Assembly (NCBI GenBank): GCA_002395905.1 | Contig: DGVK01000005.1 | Span: 1-6,101 of the forward strand | Length of the DNA: 6,101 nt | From: Verrucomicrobia bacterium UBA4286 | Lineage (GTDB): Bacteria > Verrucomicrobiota > Kiritimatiellia > RFP12 > UBA1067 | Direction of reading: 5' to 3' | Shown here: one piece after another, positions 5,739 to 6,101 of the stretch | Layout of the letters: each line of letters starts with the position of its first letter | Position numbering within the stretch: the stretch's first letter is position 1 | Translations under genes and position numbers: made by a program | Notes under the pieces: generated by a model | The model's input: the letters and a program-made list of their open reading frames with translations, nothing else | Databases searched by the model: none | What the model was told of the DNA's origin: nothing

Positions 5739-6101
5739 TTTTCTGTTCCTTTCAAAAGGCATGCGGCGTGGACTTCAACACCTGCTCCTGCGCCTACGTC
5801 ATCCATCTTCTCGTTGGTCTTCCCCTTCACCGAGACGCACGCGACGGGAACGCGCAAAAGACCTGCGAGCCTTTCGCGCATCGCGTCCGCACGTGCAGAT
5901 ATCTTCGGGCGTTCGCATATCACGGTTACATCGACGTTCCCGACGCGCCATCCGGCGGCGAAGATTTCGTCCACGACCATGGCAAGCAGGCGCGAGGAGT
6001 CTGCACCGCGCCACTTCTCGTCCGAATCGGGGAAATGCGAGCCGATGTCGCCGAGCGCGGCGGCGCCGAGAAGCGCGTCGATCACGGCGTGAATCACGGC
6101 G
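5735..6101 (-). CDS. ispF: 2-C-methyl-D-erythritol 2,4-cyclodiphosphate synthase (IspF), 5' end outside window
   Basis: IspF cyclises CDP-methylerythritol 2-phosphate to methylerythritol 2,4-cyclodiphosphate with release of CMP, a step of the non-mevalonate isoprenoid pathway in the cytoplasm. The window holds 121 C-terminal residues. The family is about 159 residues long, so roughly 40 are missing, including the D-x-H metal ligands. What remains is diagnostic: HAVIDALLGAAALGDIG, with the third metal-ligand histidine at 6089-6091, then FPDSD, the RGADS substrate loop, GNVDVTVICERPK, and the CMP-binding KTNEK near the C-terminus. The GTG at 6095-6097 is an internal valine, not a start. Downstream of KTNEK the usual G-R-G-E-G stretch reads GAGAG, losing the arginine and glutamate. 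The TGA stop overlaps the cstA ATG (ATGA), so the two genes are probably co-translated. Identification is secure; the start and promoter are not visible. Confidence 0.95.
   Translation of the reverse strand, partial: AVIHAVIDALLGAAALGDIGSHFPDSDEKWRGADSSRLLAMVVDEIFAAGWRVGNVDVTVICERPKISARADAMRERLAGLLRVPVACVSVKGKTNEKMDDVGAGAGVEVHAACLLKGTEK
5748..5753 (-). promoter_or_regulatory. Shine-Dalgarno site that fixes the cstA start
   Basis: GAAAGG on the minus strand lies nine bases before the ATG at 5736-5738. An in-frame ATG eight codons upstream (5760-5762) has no comparable site, and its extra residues (MPFERNRK) are charged and unlike the hydrophobic start expected for this membrane protein. The downstream ATG is therefore preferred. 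Confidence 0.65.

Overview
A G+C-rich bacterial chromosomal segment in which every supported gene lies on the minus strand, so transcription runs from the right edge to the left. Six protein genes cover almost all of it. No RNA genes, insertion sequences, phage genes or CRISPR arrays were seen. IspF (non-mevalonate isoprenoid pathway), DnaB and an EpmA-type elongation factor P ligase point to a free-living, probably Gram-negative bacterium. The wording of DnaB around its Walker B and arginine-finger regions reminds me of the Planctomycetes-Verrucomicrobia-Lentisphaerae/Kiritimatiellota group, but that is recollection and not a test, so the phylum is open.

Right part (6101 to 2487): ispF, cut by the window edge, is followed by a CstA-family carbon-starvation transporter, a divergent SDF-family cation symporter and a YbgC-like hotdog acyl-CoA thioesterase. 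The first three genes are joined by two ATGA stop/start overlaps. The thioesterase begins four bases after the symporter stop. Each of the three internal starts has a purine-rich Shine-Dalgarno sequence inside the end of the gene before it. This is a tight, probably translationally coupled operon that mixes a housekeeping isoprenoid enzyme with two nutrient-uptake proteins and a thioesterase.

Middle (2486 to 2420): a 67-base gap is the only real intergenic space inside the block. It carries a tandem GTTGACA repeat, a perfect 7-base inverted repeat whose arm centres are 21 bp apart, and an extended -10 sequence (TGCTATACT) so close to dnaB that the message would start at or beside the ATG.

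Left part (2419 to 96): the replicative helicase gene dnaB overlaps epmA by one base (TGATG). A hairpin without a U-tract lies about 60 bases beyond epmA and may end the transcript.

The window is mostly ordinary core genome. The points that merit a second look are the apparently leaderless dnaB promoter with a palindrome over its -35 region, and the SDF transporter that has lost the substrate-binding arginine and part of the cation site of its family.
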